Source: Epiperipatus broadwayi (lineage: Eukaryota > Onychophora > Udeonychophora > Euonychophora > Peripatidae). Taken from it: 64,000 bases of DNA. The position numbers and the translations under genes were made by a program. This document shows, one piece after another, positions 11,677 to 22,945 of this stretch; the stretch's first letter is position 1, and each line of letters starts with the position of its first letter. Where the stretch lies: NCBI GenBank assembly GCA_028023455.1, contig JAQFVV010000012.1:16068364-16132363 (forward strand), written 5' to 3'. A model generated the notes under the pieces. That model did not search any database and had not been told where the DNA came from. It saw only the letters and a list, made by a program, of their open reading frames with translations.

Positions 11677-13659
11677 ATGAGTGAACTAAATTATAGTATG
11701 GAAGAGGTTATGGAAGAGGAAGGTGCCCCAATACCAGGAATCAGTGATCGTTTTCATACTGAAAGAGAGGAAGTAGAGGAAGATGCCTTTAATGTTAGTA
11801 GCAATAATACGGCCTCAAGTACAGAAATGGTAGATGAGGAGCCAAAAGTGGGCCAGGCTCAGATAGCAAAGATGGCACCATCAGACATGGACATGATAAT
11901 GCCGATGTTGATAAGGTTCAGAAAAGATGTAAGAGAAGATTGGAAGCAGTTCATAGAAAGTTTAAGAGATGATAAAAAAGGCATAGAAAGTGTAGAAAGT
12001 TTAAAAGAAGAGGATAAGAGGAGTGAAGATGAATTAAAAGAAAATATCAATAGCTCTGTTGAAAACAACAGTAAAATTCCTATAGCTTTGGGAAATAAAA
12101 TAGAGAAACATGGGAAAAGTGCCTCAATTCCTGGAGTTAATAATCTTTATAAAGAAGAGGATGGAGAGGTTGTAATGGGATTAGAAGTTACTGTAAAAGT
12201 AAAGGGGATAATAACAAGTACTGAAGAGTTTCAGATTCGAATAAAGAAGGAAGCACTATCAGGTATAAAATTGACCAGACTGATGAAAGATTGTATGTAT
12301 CAAAACATACAAGAAGATTATAACAAATCCAAAAGAAATAAGGAAAGTCTGGAACAAAAGGTTTGTCGTTCTGTGAAAAGATGGATAGAAAGTCTAAGAG
12401 AGGATAGCAAAAAGAGTGCAGAAAGTATAATAGAAGGTAGTCAAAGATTAGAAGATAATGCTGAAACCTCTTTAGAAGATAGAGCAGGAGAGATGGGTGA
12501 ATATGTTAGACTTGTAAAACGGAAAGGTAGTCAGAGCTTACCAGTTTTAAAAGATAATCTGGATAGTCCGACCACTGATAATAAAGAAAATAATGTAAAG
12601 TTAGATACACTGATAGAGAATAGGCTCCAAGAAGTAGAAAGGCCAATAGTAGCCATAATACCAAATCTCCCAGTAAAGAAAGTAAATGAGATGATGACCA
12701 AAGAGCAGATTGGGATAGATCATGAAGTGAAAAGAAGGAAAAGAGAGTTGGAGGAAAAACTTCATGCATCCGATAAGATGATTGATTTAAGAGAGGCAAT
12801 AAGGGAGATGAAACCAGATATTTTAGAAAGAGAGCAAAAGTTTCAACAGTCTGTAGTTCTCAATCTAGTAACAAACCAGCATGTGTGGTTTCAAAAATCT
12901 GTCTTCTTAAATAGATTGGAGATACCTTATATATGGTATAGAGAGGCAATCTCTCTGAAAAATGTAAATGTCCAAATCTCTCTGAAAAATTCAACTGCTC
13001 TGGAAAAGTCAAAAATAAGTTATATCTGGTACAGAGAGGCAATCTCTCTGAAAAATGTAAATGTCCAGTGTGTATCAGACAGAGAATCAATCTCTCTGAA
13101 AAATTTAAATGCTCTGTTAAATTTAAGTGTGCCTTATATTTGGTACAAAGAGTCAACCTTTTTAGAGAGTTTAAAAATAAATTATACATGGCACAGAGAG
13201 TCAATCTCTCTGAAGAGTTTAAATGTCCATTATATATGGTACAGAGAATCTATCTCTCTGAAAAATGTAAATGCTCTGGAAAATTTAAATGTGCCTTATA
13301 TATGGTACAAAGAGTCAACCTTTCTAGAAAATTTAAAAATAAATTATACGTGGCCCAGAGAATCAATCTCTCTGGAAGATTTAAGGATGAATTATATATG
13401 GTACAGAGAGTCAATCTTTCTGGAAAGTTTAAAAATAAAGTATGTATGGTATAGAGAGTCAATCTCTCTAAAAAACTTCAAGGCATATTATGTATGGTAC
13501 CAAGAGTCCATATTTCTAAATGGAGTTTGTAATAGGAGGTTATATAAAATAATTCCTCCAGATATGTTTTATAAATATCCAGTCAAGATGAAAAATGGAA
13601 ATATTAAAAAGGGACTGGATGTACAGGTGCATTTTTATGCAGACCACAATATGGTTTGA
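11677..13659 (+). CDS. Gag-like protein with C-terminal 16-residue WYRES repeats
   Basis: A 660-codon ORF occupies the gag position of the forward LTR element. Residues 1-400 are highly charged (Glu/Lys-rich, coiled-coil-like), with a block near residues 70-110 (MIMPMLIRFRKDVREDWKQF). It resembles in style the N-terminal gag of the minus-strand elements downstream. From about residue 405 to 620 it becomes an array of about 12 units of roughly 16 residues, with the pattern Y-I/V/T-W-Y-R/K-E-S-I-S-L-K-N. Each unit corresponds to about 48 bp of DNA. The terminal 40 residues are non-repetitive. No zinc knuckle, protease or RT motif is present. The start is the first ATG of the long frame, about 1.2 kb after the primer-binding site. 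Whether a capsid domain is present is uncertain. Confidence 0.6.
   Translation: MSELNYSMEEVMEEEGAPIPGISDRFHTEREEVEEDAFNVSSNNTASSTEMVDEEPKVGQAQIAKMAPSDMDMIMPMLIRFRKDVREDWKQFIESLRDDKKGIESVESLKEEDKRSEDELKENINSSVENNSKIPIALGNKIEKHGKSASIPGVNNLYKEEDGEVVMGLEVTVKVKGIITSTEEFQIRIKKEALSGIKLTRLMKDCMYQNIQEDYNKSKRNKESLEQKVCRSVKRWIESLREDSKKSAESIIEGSQRLEDNAETSLEDRAGEMGEYVRLVKRKGSQSLPVLKDNLDSPTTDNKENNVKLDTLIENRLQEVERPIVAIIPNLPVKKVNEMMTKEQIGIDHEVKRRKRELEEKLHASDKMIDLREAIREMKPDILEREQKFQQSVVLNLVTNQHVWFQKSVFLNRLEIPYIWYREAISLKNVNVQISLKNSTALEKSKISYIWYREAISLKNVNVQCVSDRESISLKNLNALLNLSVPYIWYKESTFLESLKINYTWHRESISLKSLNVHYIWYRESISLKNVNALENLNVPYIWYKESTFLENLKINYTWPRESISLEDLRMNYIWYRESIFLESLKIKYVWYRESISLKNFKAYYVWYQESIFLNGVCNRRLYKIIPPDMFYKYPVKMKNGNIKKGLDVQVHFYADHNMV
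12880..13530 (+). repeat. 48-bp coding tandem repeat array
   Basis: About 12 imperfect units, each about 48 bp, encode the WYRES-type peptide repeat. Because the unit length is a multiple of three, a second plus frame (13068-13454) and two minus-strand frames (13204-12860, 13462-13250) stay open too. Some units carry small in-frame additions. Confidence 0.85.
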
Positions 13660-13783
13660 AAAGAAAAAGCCATTCCAAATTACCAAGAAAATAGGAGAGA
13701 ATGCCTTTATGCTTGCTGCTCTTGATGGGAATAAGGGGACCTATAATGCTAGGAGTTTGATCCCTTATACTTCAGCAGAATAG
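13595..13783 (+). pseudogene. Integrase C-terminal remnant
   Basis: This short frame is +1 relative to the gag-like ORF and overlaps its end. It contains PFQITKKIGENAFML, then TYNARSLIPY. That resembles the end of Ty3/Gypsy integrases, where a P-F-x-I-x-x-K-I-G block is followed by a hydrophobic strand and an N-x-x-x-L-x-P-Y motif. The rest of pol is absent, so this looks like a deletion scar joining gag to the last 40 or so residues of pol. The identification rests on a short motif. Confidence 0.4.
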
Positions 13784-13956
13784 CCTGGCAAAGATCTCCA
13801 AATAAATTATTTTTAGGTTTTCTAATGAAAAATATATTTACCAGTAGTTAATTTTTTTTATATATATATTATAAGTGTTTATTATTATTAGTGTATTTAT
13901 TAGTTAGGATTTTTTTTTTAAATATAGTTAAAACAAAAGTGCTGATGATTTTATCC

Positions 13957-13970
13957 GAAGGGGGAGAAAG
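13957..13970 (+). promoter_or_regulatory. Polypurine tract
   Basis: GAAGGGGGAGAAAG lies one base before TGTGCC, the proposed start of the 3' LTR. A polypurine tract here would prime plus-strand synthesis. Other purine runs at 15965-15977 and 16168-16186 are alternatives, which would shift the LTR start. Confidence 0.55.
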
Positions 13971-13971
13971 T

Positions 13972-16900
13972 TGTGCCATTACAATTTAGTCACTAGCTAA
14001 ATTTATAGTAATGTGCATGTAGAAAAGGTAAACCAAAAATCATCATCACATTTTTATATAATCATAAATGAAGCTGTAGGGCATCCAAGTTCAAACCCTA
14101 CAAGGTCCAGTTCTAAAAGCTTTAAACAGAGAAAGAATGGGTCAACAATTACATGCTTTACTTGTTTGTGTGTTGATAGAAAGGTAATACACACATTTAA
14201 ACTATTTAATATTTAAATTTTCTGTTAAAAAGCAAAGTTATAATGCATACATATAGGCAATGTATGTGTAAATTATTTAATTGTTTTATATTTCAAATAT
14301 TCAACATTTTAACTTTCTTTAAAACTAAGCTATGCTTGATCAATTCTAACATTTTATTCTATACTTCTATTTTGCTTTTCTTTAATTATAAGTGGGATTT
14401 AAAAGTTACAGATTTAATTAAATAATTGGGTTATAATTACTAAGCTAGCAATTATATTATTTAAGGTTAGTTTATGAATGATTTGAAAGAATGAAGGATG
14501 TGTGTACATTACATACAAAATTTTACATTTCCTAAATATTGAAAGAAAAGGAAGTATTAAATCTGTCAAATTATTTTTTTTGTACAATTTTTTGTTAAAA
14601 GAGGAAATCTGTTTAATCAGATATCGATCTTTGTAGCAATTTTTTTTTTGTAAATGATTGTTTCACTTTGGAAGCTTATAATGAGTCAGAACTCTAATTT
14701 TTGAAATTGTCTTATCAAGATCTAAAGAAGGAAGCTCAAAGATTTGAAGTGTTACCTGGATGTTAAAAGAAAAAAAGAAAAAGAAAAGAAAGGAAATAAG
14801 GATTGAGTCTATTTTTTTTTTAAACAAAAGTGTCTGGAAAAAGGATTAAACTTTTCAGTTGAAAAATAATTTAGTTGAAAATAAATTAGAGATCTAATTA
14901 AAACAAATTTGTCCAAAAATAGCAAGTGATGCTATCTCTGATTGGTTAAGTTAGCTAAAAATTGGATATAAAAAGCTGTCTTGAATTATTATTATTATTA
15001 TTGTGATTGATTCAGATTATTAAACTATCAAATTTGAATGTTGAAAATATAAGAAATGGCGGGCTAGAAAAATTATATGTATATTCCATTTGCCGGACCA
15101 TCTGGGGAAGCTGCACATCACATAGGAAAGAAAAGATGTGTCTAAAATAATATTCTACACCTTTCAACTGACCAGATAAATAAGATGTTTTTAATAGAAG
15201 GAAGAAAGCATTCACCTGCATTCAAAGAAGATGAATTAATCTACTGATAAATATTAATCATCAAGTCCAATTAATTGTTCCAACAACTGATTTTAAACTC
15301 AAGAAAATTTACAAATGTGAAAACAACTGCTGTATTTCATCCACATGCTTGACAGGAAGAGAAGAAAAATTAATATAATGATTTCCAAATTGTCCACTAA
15401 AGCAAATAACCTCAATAGAGTCATCATCATTAAATAGTTATACACCTCAAGAAAGAGATTGTTCCCACATAGTAGCTGCAGAAATATAGCGATCGGAAGT
15501 TTGAACCCTTGGAAATTCGCCACAAACAAAAGATCGGTAATATGACTTTTTATATCTATTTTCTTTATGATATCAGTCTTAATAAACATTTTAGCAATAA
15601 AGTGGTATATTTTTATTTAAAGAACTTTTAAAGACTATTCAGATCGATTAAAAACAAGAATGTCTTACTAATAATAACTTTGAGCTTCATAAATGACCTT
15701 GAATGTATGAAAATTATTTGTTTATTAATTTTACAATATTAATGTGTAAAACAATTTTTTTTTTATGGTATTATGATTTTAGTTTTAACTGATATATTAT
15801 TATTATTTTGGTTTTTAATAATATTTTGTTATTATGGGATAAAACACGCACATACATAATAATATTTTTATATGTGTATAATTGGGAGTGAATGTGAAAT
15901 AATGAGTAGTATTAGAATATTAGATTATTTTGTTTCAAGTTCAGTATAGATTTCAGCGCTTGGAAGGGAGGGGGAGAAAATAATTTAAAACTTGTTTCTA
16001 AAACTTGCTCTTTCAATTTTACTAACATTTTTTTTTTACATTCTATTTACATGTTGGATTTTTAAAGTATGTGTGCTAATGAGCAGATAATATTTTTTTT
16101 TAAATACTTTTCTCATGGAGTGAAAATCATGGTCAATGTGACGTCCAACTTAATACAAAATACATTTGAAGGGAAAGGGGGAAGAACTTAAAATTAATCT
16201 GAGGATTGTTATATAATCAATTATTATTATTATTATTCATGTCAATTTTCATATTTATCTAGAAATTTTTATGTATATGTTAGAAATGTAGTAATAAATA
16301 TTAGTTTGTTTTATTAAACGAGGCGTATATATTTCATTAAGTGTAGTCTTGGTTAAGTGTGATTATTCATCATCATCAATGGTTGAATATTAGTTATTTA
16401 AGATATAAGTAAATATGCTAAAATTAAGCAATAATTATGAATTTCTTTATAAAAATTAGTTTTATGTTTAGGCTTAGTCCTAGAGCTGTAGTTGAAACCC
16501 TTGTCATTATCGTTATTATTATCATCATCATCATCGTCATCAACGTTTTAATTAATGAGCTGTTTAACTGTTTAAAGGCCATAAATAAATATTGATTTTA
16601 TAATATTTAGTGATCTCTTAGTATTATTATAACCACATCCCATCATCTATTTCATGCAAGGATGAGTGAATTGCCATCCTAAATTAGTTATATATAATCT
16701 GAGCTAGTGAACTTATAAAAATATTGAAACACATTTGTTATGTTAAGATCTGAGAAATGATTTATGTCTAATATACTCCACTTTGGTTTAAAGATGTTTT
16801 ACTTTTACCTAAATATTAGTGCTTATAGTGATATGGCTCAAAAAGCAAAATCTCTCATTTTTATTAGAAATAAAGTACCAAAAAGGGATTCAAACCCGGT

Positions 16901-17134
16901 ACATGTGAAAGGTTATCAGATATAACCGTGTCTAGATTCAGATAATCTAGTGGCGCCCTGCTAGACCATATTCACTTAGTATTTGTTTAAACATGCACTT
17001 AACATCAAACCAAGAAATGAAAGTGGATAAAACCTACTGCCTGTATACCTGAGTTATATATTTATTGAATTACTAGTGTTATATTTTGAACCTTTACTTA
17101 GTTATTTCTATTTGAACTCATTTATTATGTTACA
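13972..17134 (+). repeat. 3' LTR of the forward element (about 3.2 kb)
   Basis: It begins TGTGCC after the polypurine tract and ends TGTTACA. Only the last 89 bp can be confirmed by the 5' copy, so the start is inferred. No coding frame of note lies within it. It includes ATT/ATC microsatellites near 14991, 16222 and 16510. Short tRNA T-arm-like words occur near 14090 and 16890. Confidence 0.5.
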
Positions 17135-17198
17135 ATATATTGTACCGGTCAACCGCATACTCCGTTAATATAAGCATGCGCACAAATCGAACATGAAA
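17135..17198. repeat. 64-bp direct repeat, right copy
   Basis: This is the partner of 10302-10365, with one mismatch. Here the sequence continues naturally into the full minus-strand LTR, so this is the original context and the left copy is the duplicate. Confidence 0.95.
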
Positions 17199-19595
17199 AG
17201 AAATATGGCGACATGCCGGAATAAGGAGAAATTTAAATACTTTACCATAATATTATTACGGACACAGAAGATACTTATAAAAAGATTGATTCTTACATAT
17301 CTTTGGGGGATGACTCTAAACCAACCCCTCGCGCCACTCCCAGAAGAAAAACTAATTCTCCTCCTGAAAGGATATGCAATTTCAATTATTATTGGGCATA
17401 TATGAATATAAATAATTATTCAAACAAAATTAATAAACAAGTATCCTCGTGATAAATAAAGATTTAAGACCCGGTAAGATGATTTCCCATTTGCTAGCTC
17501 AGCGTACTCTATTCTCAGTTAAAAGAATGGGGATCGGAAAACTCGCATAATTAATTAATAATATAATTAGAGAAAGTAAATGACAAAGAGAATAAAAAAT
17601 ATATGGCAGTAGTCACTTTAAAATTATAATATAAATATTTTATTAACCCATTACCCCATACCATTTATAATATGAATACAAAATTAATATTCCCAGATTG
17701 ATTAAATATACGAAACAAATATTACACACCATATAATCATTTTAACAAACAAAACTATAATCGTAAAGAAATACTCATCAAAGCAATCATTAAACTAAAT
17801 AAAGGAAAATTTCTTTCTTAAAGAGAAAAATGAATTAAATACTTATACGCGAGAGATAGTGAAATCTGTGGATTATAAACTCACACACATGCATTAAGCA
17901 AATAAGGAAAAATTAACAAGTTACTTTAAAAGATGTGTTTGTGTACGTATATACTAAGACATATATTTACGAAATGTGTATTGAATTTAAATAAAATAAA
18001 CACACAAAAATAGTATACCAGTTAAATAAGTCTCTAAGTTTCACCCTTCTATGGGTTTTGAGTGGGCTATACATCTACTGCAGCAAGGTTTGAACTTGAC
18101 TGCGGTACAAGTTCATAGAATTGATCATCAACACTTTGGTGTTGGACTCTCGGCATTTACATTCTGTTGGGACAGCAGGAGCGGAGCTGGACGGATGCGC
18201 TGAAGTGGGCTTCTACTCCATAATCATTCTATATACAAGGAAATGCTTGATGTGCATCTTTAGGCTGGACAACGGATATTATACACCATAAGCAGTCTTT
18301 TCTTGTTTTACGAATTCTGGGTTAATTACAGGCTTCAATGGCGTGTTGCAATTAAACTTCCATTGGAATCAACTGAGTACACAGTGGAATAATTATCTGT
18401 TCACGTAGCTTTCCAATAGTTGGCTAGATAAGTGATGCTACTCAACACCACTTAGTAGTCCGATGTTTAAACCATTGGCTACTCACTGGTTAACTGCCCA
18501 AATGGTTGTTTGAATGACTGCTTCATTAGTGTCCATTGGTTCAAAATGACCGAAGGAATTTTTAATTAGAGTAAATGCCATGGATTAGGTGAATCAAAAT
18601 CAGCATGCTTGCTCAAAAGGTTGCAAGACTTCGCGTGGTTCCATTAACAGCATTAGCATCTCAATAATATTAGACTTAGGCACCTAATAAGATTTGTCTT
18701 TGAAGAACAAAAATGAACTGCCTTCTCCCCACTTCAGAACAGAACTATCTCATCAATACCGCTTCAATTCCGGTATCCCCTCCAAGAAAGAAAAATCAAT
18801 TAATTAAATCTTTTTTTGGTTTTACTAATTGTTTTTAAGAATTTGATTTCCAATTAGTTTTTTTTTATATCTCCATTTAGATCACATATATCCCTAATGA
18901 AAATTTTAATGAATGATAACATCTTTTTCATTTTTCCTTTAGTAATTACATTATTACAGTCGAAGTTTTAACAAAAATATTTCACTTAGATTGGGCATTC
19001 TTCTCTCCCAGCATTATCACAAGTTTAATCAAGTTCTTTTTGTCCAGTTGAAATTATTTTAGAATGGACAGGAAATCAGAATGCCTTTAGGCTTTTCTTA
19101 AATTTAAGACAATGACCGCTTTTTTCTCTTGCTCAAATGCAACTGAAGAGACAAACAACCATTAAAACTTCGATTTTGAAATTATTTCTAACTTATTTTT
19201 AAATAGTAATATTTAAAATGTTCCTTTTTACATTTTGTAAACACTCAAAAAAAATATAGATACAGAATAACAATTTGCCAAATAAATGCTGTTTCTTTAA
19301 CAAACAAAAATATTTAAAATTATAAATACATTTCGGCGTTTCTTTTTCTTTTTAAAAAAATAAAAAACAAAAATCAAAATTACAAATACATATTTCTAAG
19401 CCTTTAAATATTGGCTTTAATCATATATGTGTATGAGTTTATGTTATAGCCACAGTTCTCTCTCTTAATTTATAACAAAGTTTGATTACATAAACAGTAT
19501 ACCCCCCCCCCCATTTAATGGCTTTTTACGTATTTTCGGCCATTAATTTGTCTAACATTATCTTGTGCTTGGCCACATCAACCGTGCCTCACCCA
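17141..19595 (-). repeat. LTR1 (3'-most LTR of the array)
   Basis: About 2.45 kb. Its plus-strand left edge TGTACCGG is defined by the ATATAT flank. Its right edge is placed at CCCA before the ATACCTCCCTCC tract (reverse complement of a polypurine tract), by comparison with LTR4 and LTR5. An antisense 70-codon frame at 17193-17405 recurs in other copies only because the LTRs are alike. Confidence 0.85.
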
Positions 19596-20418
19596 ATACC
19601 TCCCTCCGACATGAGACATTTAAATGGAGTTTATCATTTAATGTCTTTCTCATTAATCATATTTTCTGAAAACTTAAAATTCTATAACATATATCTTTAA
19701 TGAACAATAGACATGACGTCCAAAACCCAGAGGTATGGAACCTCATCTCCCAAGCATTGAGACATACAGGCCGAGACTGCATCGATCTCCCAAGACCAGA
19801 AACACTAAGCAACACAGAATCACAGCATAAATATCTCTGTCATATCTAGAACTCAGCGACATCCAGGCAAAGTAAAATGTGAGTCAAATGACTACATATT
19901 AAAACAAAAAGGCAGGTATTTTAACTAAGAACCCTACTGACATATAAATAAGTAAATGCACCCATGCTCATTCTATATGGAGACTTACAGGGTATTTTGC
20001 ATTATCGGACAATTGGTTGCAGAGGAATTTTCATCTCTGCCATCCACTGCGCCCATGCTCGTTCCTTATTGAGGCTTACAGAGTCTTTTGCAATGGAATA
20101 GATCCCAGAGGAATTTTCATCTCTGCATACTCTGCCACGGCGTCATGGAACTTCCAAACCACACAAAGATCTCCAAGTGCTCTCCTGCACTCTCACCATC
20201 TCTAACCCCAGGACACAGAAAGTACAGACTGACCTACATTCACAACACTCAGAAAACTGAAGTCCACACATCCAACCCTCAAATGACATGACCATTTATT
20301 ATAAAAACCTACTTTCTATCTTTACTACACCCAGGCCTAGGCGAAGGTGATCTAGCCCCCTTTCATTTTCCTTTATATACTAGTTCATCGATTCTCTTTT
20401 CCACAGTATCACTGTCTG

Positions 20419-21901
20419 TCATTCACTTAAGATTTCTGGAATGCTTATCATTATACCAAAGATCATGTTCACCCGTATATTTGTTTTCCCCCAACCCATT
20501 GTATTGATGCCAATGTTTTCATGGGTTCTATCTGGTGGATGGCCCTGCTGGCTCATGTCCACTACACTTAGATGTTCAACCACTGACTCTATTGAATTGG
20601 TATTGGCCCTGAGAATCATTCGCTCAATTCTAAAGGGTAGGTTATGGTGTATTATCCTTATGATCTGGCCTTCTGATGTGCAACATGCACTCAGTGTCTT
20701 CGGAAAAATTTTAGATAGTTCTCTCCCCCATTGACCCTATACTTCTCTTGCATTATATGATATAAGATGGTCTCCTGGTGCTCTTCACTCCAGAAATTCC
20801 TTACTAGTGCTTCTTTATAACCCTCAAAGGTCGATGGTTGGTGGAACAAAGATTCCCACCATGACTGAGCATCACCCTGTAGGTGGTTACATGCGATGGC
20901 TAGTTTATTTTTCTCTGCCATTCTGTTAACACTGAAATACTTTTCCAAGCTATTTATATGCTCCAATGGAGCTTCCCTGCTTGCCCCTCAAAAATTCTAA
21001 TTTTTAAAAACTGGTTAATGTTAGATTGATATATCTGACACTCCTCTGCTATCTTAGCCTCTCCAAATTCTTGCTACCTAGGTCTTACTTTTGCATCTTC
21101 TCTGCTATCTGATCCCTGATTTACTATCAAATCACTATTATCCTCATATCCTTCAACTATTTTCATACGTATTGTATCATCCCCTGTCGTTATTTTCTTT
21201 CTAGCTCTATTTATATCCTCCACCCTTTGTTCCATCTCCCTCATTCTAATTTCCCCCTTATCCACTATCATTTTTGGTTATCTTATCATAGTGATATCTT
21301 GTTTTTCCATCAACTGTTTTTCAATTTGACCAACTGTCTGGCACAGATTCTCTATTTGCTCATCACTCCCAGTTATGCACAGTTCTATCTTTTCTATCCC
21401 ATTATTATAACCTTTCACCATTTCTACAACCCTTTCATCTATTTTTTTATGTATTCCCTGACAGTCCATCTCTATTAACTGCTGCCTTGTCTGGATCTCT
21501 TCCAGACTATTACTATTAATTTGACAGAGGTCCTTACATTTTTTCTCCACACTTTGAAGTCTTGTTTTGATCCCCATGTCATTTCTTTCTGGAAATCATC
21601 GAGCTTTTTAACTATGTCTCATACTATTTCCATCTTCATATCTTTTTATCTCCCTTGACATCTGGTTGAGGTCGAGTCTCATGGTATTGAAAAATCTTTC
21701 TATCATTGTCACCAGGTTTTCTTTTTTCTCCATGGGTTTTTCTTCACTTTGCGGCTCCATTGCTGCCTCTATTCCACTTTCAGATATTTCAGGCTGGCTT
21801 ATTTCTGCCATTTCCCCATTTATTTCATCTTGCTTCTCACTCATATCTACCTTTTGTCTTCTGGACTGTGATCTTGTCCACATATACAGTATTATTTTCA
21901 A
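20419..21901 (-). pseudogene. Gag, copy 1 (frameshifted)
   Basis: This is a Ty3/Gypsy-type gag. The N-terminal part is a charged coiled coil starting MSEKQDEINGEMAEIS (ATG at 21844; the open frame reaches 21901). A capsid-like block follows, with ACNHLQGDAQSWWESLF and ALVRNFWSEEHQ, the retrotransposon gag hallmark. The tail includes DMSQQGHPPDRTHENIG without a CCHC knuckle. Breaks include an extra base near 21645, a TAA at 21280-21278, a TAG near 21076 and a lost base near 20980. There is at least one more shift near 20700. The better-preserved features in copy 2 show these are lesions of this copy, except the shared TAA. Confidence 0.8.
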
Positions 21902-22364
21902 TTGTTTATATATATTTGCTTTGTTATACCACTTTAACTATATTTTATTTGATTACTTATTAAGATTATGGTTTAAGCTACTTTTATTCATTTATTTTCT
22001 TTTTTATTTCTTTTCATAAAATTATTCAGCATGCGCCTTACCGAGCTTCCCTTATCCCTACCATCATTTATTTCTCTTACTCATTTATTGGCTATAAATA
22101 ATAAACTTATACTGAGATCACTCTTCAAACAACAATAATAAAAATATAAAAACTAAGCTAACATTAAATTGTACACATATTGGAATTGTTTTCAAGACAA
22201 AATGAAAAAGAAATTGATCGTGAATAGCATTACGATTCTAACTGTTACGTGCTGTCAAAAACAAAATTTCCTATCATGCAATTTCACAATTCTACATTAT
22301 TCAATAAAGATTTACTTTCCCCCTTTCTCTTTTTACAAAAAAAAAAAATCTTTATTTCCTAAAT

Positions 22365-22770
22365 CCGCCACTTGTTTTTATACAATACGTAGTTTACACT
22401 TGTATACAGCAGTCTATTTCTTTCTACAACATTTTATTTATCTAACTTTTTAATTTATTTTTACTATAAACATTTATATATGGCAAAACAATCTAAACCA
22501 ATAATATTGTAGCGATGAAGGTCACTCCAAAAACAAAATAAAGTTTAAAGTTCTTATTTATTAAGATTCGCCACCTGTTTTTATACAATACGTAGTTTAC
22601 GCTTGTATACTATCGTTTATTTCTTTCCTCAACATTTTATTTATCTAACCTCTTTAATTTATTTTTATTGTAAATATTTATATATAGCTAAAACAATCTA
22701 AATCAATAATATTGTAGCGACGAAGGTCGCTTCAAAAACAAAATAAAGTTTAAAATTCTTATTTATTAAG
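22365..22770. repeat. 203-bp tandem duplication in the leader (internal 1)
   Basis: Two imperfect copies start near 22365 and 22568. Each contains TATACAATACGTAGTTTAC and ends near a GTAGCGA...AAGGTC hairpin. The same pair occurs in internal regions 2 and 3. Confidence 0.85.
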
Positions 22771-22945
22771 ATTCATAATCGTAAACTCTTTTTTCAAATC
22801 TTGTCTCTATAAAAAAAAAATCATTCCCAATACTTTTGAGATTTTGCGAGATTTTCTCTTTTCTTTAGTTATGTTTAGTGGCCGTGTTTTTCCTATACTG
22901 GCCACGTTAAGTAAGGCCCAACACGTTAGACACCAAAATTTAGTC

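Larger units (their letters stand above)
10366..17134 (+). mobile_element. Non-autonomous Lys-primed LTR retrotransposon, 5' LTR truncated
   Basis: The order is: truncated 5' LTR (10366-10454), primer-binding site, leader, gag-like ORF, integrase-tail remnant, polypurine tract and a 3' LTR of about 3.2 kb. No protease, reverse transcriptase or RNase H is visible, so the element would need enzymes from a relative. The layout is that of a large retrotransposon derivative (LARD). The 89 bp shared by both LTRs are identical, so the insertion looks recent. Confidence 0.7.
19596..22945 (-). mobile_element. Internal region 1 of the LTR array
   Basis: Read on the minus strand: a decayed primer-binding site near 22935-22918 (TGGTGTCTAACGTGTTGG), a 203-bp tandem duplication (about 22365-22770), leader and a broken gag gene. 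A 3' non-coding part follows, with two copies of an approximately 85-bp repeat (19960-20049, 20050-20134). It ends at a purine-rich GGAGGGAGGTAT tract against LTR1. Confidence 0.75.

Noticed and set aside
17193-17405. 70-codon plus-strand ORF recurring in LTRs (17193, 22998, 28775, 37478)
   Set aside because: It lies antisense within the repeated LTR and is broken in LTR4. Its conservation follows from LTR similarity, not from protein selection.
20017-20291. Overlapping small ORFs repeated at 20017, 25775 and 35109
   Set aside because: They lie in the non-coding 3' part of the array element, opposite to gag, and span an approximately 85-bp direct repeat. No domain is recognisable.
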